DNA of 64,000 bases from Embleya sp049739465 (GTDB lineage Bacteria; Actinomycetota; Actinomycetes; Streptomycetales; Streptomycetaceae), in assembly GCF_049739465.1 (NCBI RefSeq), contig NZ_JBMHHY010000010.1:124001-188000 (forward strand). Reading direction: 5' to 3'. This document shows positions 60,836 to 64,000 of this stretch, in pieces. The notes under the pieces were generated by a model. It ran no database searches. It had not been told where the DNA came from and saw only the letters and a program-made list of their open reading frames with translations. The number at the start of each line of letters is the position of its first letter. The first letter of the stretch is position 1. A program made the position numbers and the translations under genes.

Positions 60836-62113
60836 CTATTTGACGGTGCGGGTGGGCGTCGGCCCGAAGATCAGGCTGGTGTTGTGGCCGCCGAACGCGA
60901 AGGCGTTGCTCAGCGCGGCCCGGAGTTCGGCCGGCCGGGCGGTGCCGCGCACGTGGTCCAGGGCGCATGCCGGGTCGGGCTCGGCCAGGTTGAGGGTGGG
61001 CGGGAGCAGGCTGCGGGCCACGGCCAGCGCGGTGATGGCGGCTTCCACCGCTCCGGCTGCGCCCAGCAGGTGGCCGGTGGCGCCCTTGGTGGAGCTGACG
61101 GCGGGCCGGTGCTCGCCGAACACCGCGTTCAGCGCGGCCGATTCGGCGACGTCGCCGAGCTTGGTGCCGGTGCCGTGTGCGTTGACGTAGCCGATGTCGG
61201 ATGCGGCCAGGCCGGCGCCGGCGAGGGCGGTGCGCATGGCGTCGGCCGCGCCCTCGCCGTCCGGGCGGGGCATGGTCGGGTGGTGGGCGTCGGTGGTCGA
61301 GCCCCAACCGATCAGCTCGGCGTAGCCGGCCGCGCCCCGGGCGTCCGCGTGCTCGGCGCTCTCCAGGACCAGGACGGCGCTGCCCTCGCCCAGCACGAAC
61401 CCGTTGCGGCGGGTGTCGAACGGTCGGCTCGCCTGCGCCGGGTCGGGCCAACCCTGGGCCAGCGCACGGGCGTTGGTGAAGGCGGCGGCGATCGTCGGAT
61501 GCAACGAGGACTCGGTCCCGCCGCACACCACCACGTCGGCGTCGCCCGCCCGGATCAGCCGCAGCCCCTCGGCCACCGCCTGGGCGCCGGCCGCGCAGGC
61601 CGTCACGATCGTGGTGCTGTAGCCCCGGATCCCGTGCTTGATCGCCACCCGGGCGGTGGCCATGTTGGAGAGCATCCCCGGAAGCAGATACGGGCTGACG
61701 CCGGGCCGGCCGCGCTCAAGGCGCCGGTGCGACTGTTGCTCGAACGTCTCCAGGCCGCCGCCGCCGGTGGCCAGCACCACGGCGGTACGGCGGGCGTCGA
61801 CGTCGCGGCCGACCACCAGTCCCGCGTCGGCCAGCGCGTCGTCCGCGGCGGCCAGGGCCAGCAGCACGAAGCGGTCCACGCAGCGGGTCTCGGTCGGCGG
61901 CAACACCTCCCGGCCCTCGATGTGGGGGGCGATCCCGGCGGCGGGCAGCCAACCGTGCGCGGCGTGGCCCCGCGGCACGGCGACGATGCCGCTGTGCCCG
62001 GCGGTCAGCGCTGCGAAGACCTCGGCGGGCTTGCGGCCCAGCGGGGTCACCAGGCCCATCCCGGTGACGACGGCGCCCGGCCGGCTCGGGGTTCGACGCG
62101 CGGTCGGGGTCAT
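60836..62113 (-). CDS. FabF-type beta-ketoacyl synthase
   Basis: The 425-residue protein has the full KS fold and an intact catalytic triad: C173 in TACAAG, H313 in NAHGTGT and H348 in GATGHLLG. VVTGMGLVTPLGRKPAEV opens it and NAFAFGGHN closes it. It is a stand-alone condensing enzyme that should extend an acyl-ACP or acyl-CoA. Its ATG overlaps the ligase stop (ATGA). The gene cut by the right edge may encode a KS-related partner. Confidence 0.92.
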   Translation of the reverse strand: MTPTARRTPSRPGAVVTGMGLVTPLGRKPAEVFAALTAGHSGIVAVPRGHAAHGWLPAAGIAPHIEGREVLPPTETRCVDRFVLLALAAADDALADAGLVVGRDVDARRTAVVLATGGGGLETFEQQSHRRLERGRPGVSPYLLPGMLSNMATARVAIKHGIRGYSTTIVTACAAGAQAVAEGLRLIRAGDADVVVCGGTESSLHPTIAAAFTNARALAQGWPDPAQASRPFDTRRNGFVLGEGSAVLVLESAEHADARGAAGYAELIGWGSTTDAHHPTMPRPDGEGAADAMRTALAGAGLAASDIGYVNAHGTGTKLGDVAESAALNAVFGEHRPAVSSTKGATGHLLGAAGAVEAAITALAVARSLLPPTLNLAEPDPACALDHVRGTARPAELRAALSNAFAFGGHNTSLIFGPTPTRTVK

Positions 62114-63729
62114 CGGCCGGTCACCGAGGCGAGGTAGCGCTCGCGCAGCAGGACCTTGCGGACCTTGCCGGTCGGGCCGAGCGGGATGTCCTCGTCGCCG
62201 ACCACCAGGACCGAGCGGACCGTGGCCGCGGTGTGCTCGTCGAGCGCGGCGACGACCTCCTCGGTGCGGTCGGCGGCCGGGTCGGCGCCGTCCGCGAGGA
62301 TCAGCAACACGTCGGTGACCACGCGGTCGCCGTCCTTGACCGCGACGACCGTGCAGTCCCGGACGCCCGGGACGCGGGCCAGCACCTGCTCCTCGGACAT
62401 CGCGGTGTACAGCCGCTTGCCGTCGCCGAGGTCGACCGAGTCCACCAGACGGTCGACGTGGTAGTAGAAGCCCTCCTCGTCCCGGTACATCAGGTCGCCG
62501 GTGAGGAAGCGGCCACGGAGCCGGGTGCGGTAGGTGGTGACCGAGTCGTTCCAGTAGCCGGGCGCCAGGGTCGGGGAGGCGGTGGCGAGTTCGCCGACCT
62601 CGCCGGGGCCGAGCGGGTCGCCGTCCGGGCCGACCACCTCGCAGTCCACGAAGGTGTGCGGACGGCCGACGCAGCGGCCGTACTTCTCGGTGCCGGGGGC
62701 GTGGGTGATGAAGAAGTGCGAGTGGCCCATCTCGGTCGAGCCCAGGCCGTCGACGAACACCGAGCCCGGCTCGCGGCCGCGGCCCCGGCGGGTGACGGTC
62801 TCGCGCGAGCCGGTGGCGATCAGCCGGCGGATGTGCGCCTCGTGCGCGCAGTCCCCGGTGTTCCACCACAGTGCGATCGTGTCGAGCTCGCGGGTGGACA
62901 GGTCGTGGTGGGCGAGGTCGGCCCAGGTGGCGGCGAAGCCGATCACCCCGCGCGGCTGCCAGTTCTCGATGGCGGCCAGCACGCCGATCCCGGACTGCTG
63001 GGAGAGCAGGGCGAGTTCAGCGTGCGTACTGAGGGCGAAGTTCACGGCGATGAGGGTGGCCGCATGCGGGGCGGGCAGGGCGCTGAGCATCCGGTCCGAG
63101 CCCTGCGGGCGGGGCAGCGTGGCCCGGTGGCGGATCGCCGCGTACAGGCTGGCGTGCGAGTGCACCACGGCTTTGGGCATCCCGGTGGTGCCGGAGGAGT
63201 GGGTGATCGCCACCGGGTCGTCCGCGCAGTGCCGGTACGGCTCGGGCGCCGCGTCCGGGTCGCCGGAGCCGAGCTCGCAGGCATCGGCGAGCACCGGGGT
63301 CGCCGGGTCGTGCCCGGCGAACTCGGCCCGGTGCTCGGGGTCGGTGAGAATGCCGACGGCGCCGAGGCGGGCGATGTAGCGGGCCGCGCGCTCGCCCCGC
63401 ACCCCGGGGTTGAGCAGCGCCGGGATCGCCCCGAGCCGGACCAGTGCCAGGAAGGAGAGGACGTGGTCGGCGGCGGCGGTCGCATACACCACCACCGGGT
63501 CCCGCCGGCCGACCCCGAGGGTGTGCAGCGCGGCTGCCCGGGCCCGGACGGCGCGGTCGACCTCGCGCAGGGTGAAGGGCTCCCAGGCGGCGTGCTCGTC
63601 CACCGCGGTGTCGAAGGTCAGCAGTGGGTCGTCGAGACCGATGCCCAGGGCGATTCTGCTGGTCAGCACGTTTCCTGCGCCGACGTCCGGGTCGCCCGCC
63701 AGGAGGCTGCGGATACTGCGGATGCTCAC
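62110..63729 (-). CDS. AMP-forming acyl-CoA synthetase/ligase
   Basis: The 539-residue protein belongs to the ANL superfamily: A3-type P-loop ITHSSGTTGMPKAVVHSHAS, VDGLGSTEMGHSHFF in place of the usual A5 motif, GRFLTGDLMYRDEEGFYYHV (A7-A8) and C-terminal PLGPTGKVRKVLLRE with the catalytic Lys. It activates a carboxylic acid as acyl-AMP, then possibly transfers it to CoA or an ACP. GTG 63729 has GGAGGG upstream; the ATG at 63759 lies before that site. It is the first visible complete gene of the coupled set. Confidence 0.9.
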   Translation of the reverse strand: MSIRSIRSLLAGDPDVGAGNVLTSRIALGIGLDDPLLTFDTAVDEHAAWEPFTLREVDRAVRARAAALHTLGVGRRDPVVVYATAAADHVLSFLALVRLGAIPALLNPGVRGERAARYIARLGAVGILTDPEHRAEFAGHDPATPVLADACELGSGDPDAAPEPYRHCADDPVAITHSSGTTGMPKAVVHSHASLYAAIRHRATLPRPQGSDRMLSALPAPHAATLIAVNFALSTHAELALLSQQSGIGVLAAIENWQPRGVIGFAATWADLAHHDLSTRELDTIALWWNTGDCAHEAHIRRLIATGSRETVTRRGRGREPGSVFVDGLGSTEMGHSHFFITHAPGTEKYGRCVGRPHTFVDCEVVGPDGDPLGPGEVGELATASPTLAPGYWNDSVTTYRTRLRGRFLTGDLMYRDEEGFYYHVDRLVDSVDLGDGKRLYTAMSEEQVLARVPGVRDCTVVAVKDGDRVVTDVLLILADGADPAADRTEEVVAALDEHTAATVRSVLVVGDEDIPLGPTGKVRKVLLRERYLASVTGR

Positions 63730-63849
63730 GGTGATGGATCCCTCCATGGTGCCGGCCATGCGGTGTGCGGCGTTCGGGACGCGTACGGACGGGGTGTCCG
63801 CAGTGTGCGCGGATGCGCGGTCGGTGGGGTGCGACGGTGCGTCGCGCGG

Positions 63850-64000
63850 TCAGCCGGCGGCGACCAGGACGGCGGTGCCGTGATCGGTGCCCCCCGCCGG
63901 TTCGGCCTGCTCCGCGGCGATGACCAGGACCTGGTCGGCGTCGCCGTCGGCCAGGAGCAGAGCGGCCAACTCCAGTGCGTCCGCCGGGATTCGGCCGGGT
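63850..64000 (-). CDS. Partial gene cut by right edge, possibly a KS-like partner
   Basis: Only the last 50 codons are inside the window. They read PADALELAALLLADGDADQV, LVIAAEQAEPAGG and TAVLVAAG before the stop at 63850. The pattern of an ALxLAAxLLAxGDADxVLV helix-strand resembles ketosynthase-like or chain-length-factor-like accessory proteins, but this is a weak call. Confidence 0.4.
   Translation of the reverse strand, partial: PGRIPADALELAALLLADGDADQVLVIAAEQAEPAGGTDHGTAVLVAAG

Noticed and set aside
59015..62137. Plus-strand open frame of 1040 codons
   Set aside because: Antisense to four biosynthetic genes whose motifs and stop/start overlaps are clear.

Overview
The window looks like DNA from a high-GC, filamentous actinomycete of the Streptomyces/Embleya/Yinghuangia kind. 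Third codon positions are almost all G or C. GTG and TTG starts sit behind GGAGG-type ribosome sites. There are SARP, LAL-LuxR and AraC regulators, a PF04672-type methyltransferase, and many signal-peptide proteins. The large number of IS remnants and broken genes suggests an accessory region such as a linear-chromosome arm; that placement is inference. I saw no tRNA, rRNA or CRISPR array.

Layout. (1) 1-13.2 kb: a G1-type acid peptidase (cut by the window edge), a methyltransferase, an SDR enzyme, a divergent membrane protein/MarR pair, a solute-binding lipoprotein, a two-gene cluster of a putative aerolysin-like protein plus a beta-trefoil protein, an HNH-like protein, another ricin-type lectin, and small secreted proteins. 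(2) 11-24.7 kb: a gene graveyard. Three oxidoreductase/regulator pairs (LysR at 13 kb, TetR at 21 kb, and a broken HxlR pair at 32 kb) and a few small genes survive among remnants of a histidine kinase, VOC protein, P450, MMPL transporter, MarR and AraC regulators, and IS30, ISL3, IS110 and Tn554-type transposases. (3) 24.7-31.4 kb: a large helical-repeat protein, a conserved-looking CxxC protein, a membrane coiled-coil protein and an SAM methyltransferase.

(4) 33.0-44.7 kb: the most striking locus. A LAL regulator lies upstream of a same-strand set: a GT1 glycosyltransferase, a secreted type-B carboxylesterase, and a secreted protein of about 1807 residues. The last combines a DNase I/CdtB-like nuclease with intact catalytic residues, a beta-trefoil, a hemopexin-like section, a second beta-trefoil, a GH18 chitinase with an intact DxxDxDxE motif, and C-terminal binding domains. 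I read it as a candidate secreted toxin or predation effector; the function is inference. (5) 45.3-51.6 kb: a matrixin-type metalloprotease, a double ricin lectin, a lipoprotein and a small secreted protein.

(6) 51.7-64.0 kb: an AfsR-like SARP-NB-ARC-TPR regulator, a methyltransferase and an AraC regulator. They lie beside a translationally coupled minus-strand gene cluster encoding an acyl-AMP/CoA ligase, a FabF-type ketosynthase, an HPPD/hydroxymandelate-synthase-type dioxygenase, a phytanoyl-CoA-dioxygenase-type enzyme, and the alpha and beta subunits of a 2-oxoacid dehydrogenase E1. A further gene is cut by the right edge. This resembles part of a biosynthetic cluster that turns (4-hydroxy)phenylpyruvate into an aryl C-C starter unit. 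The product is not identified.
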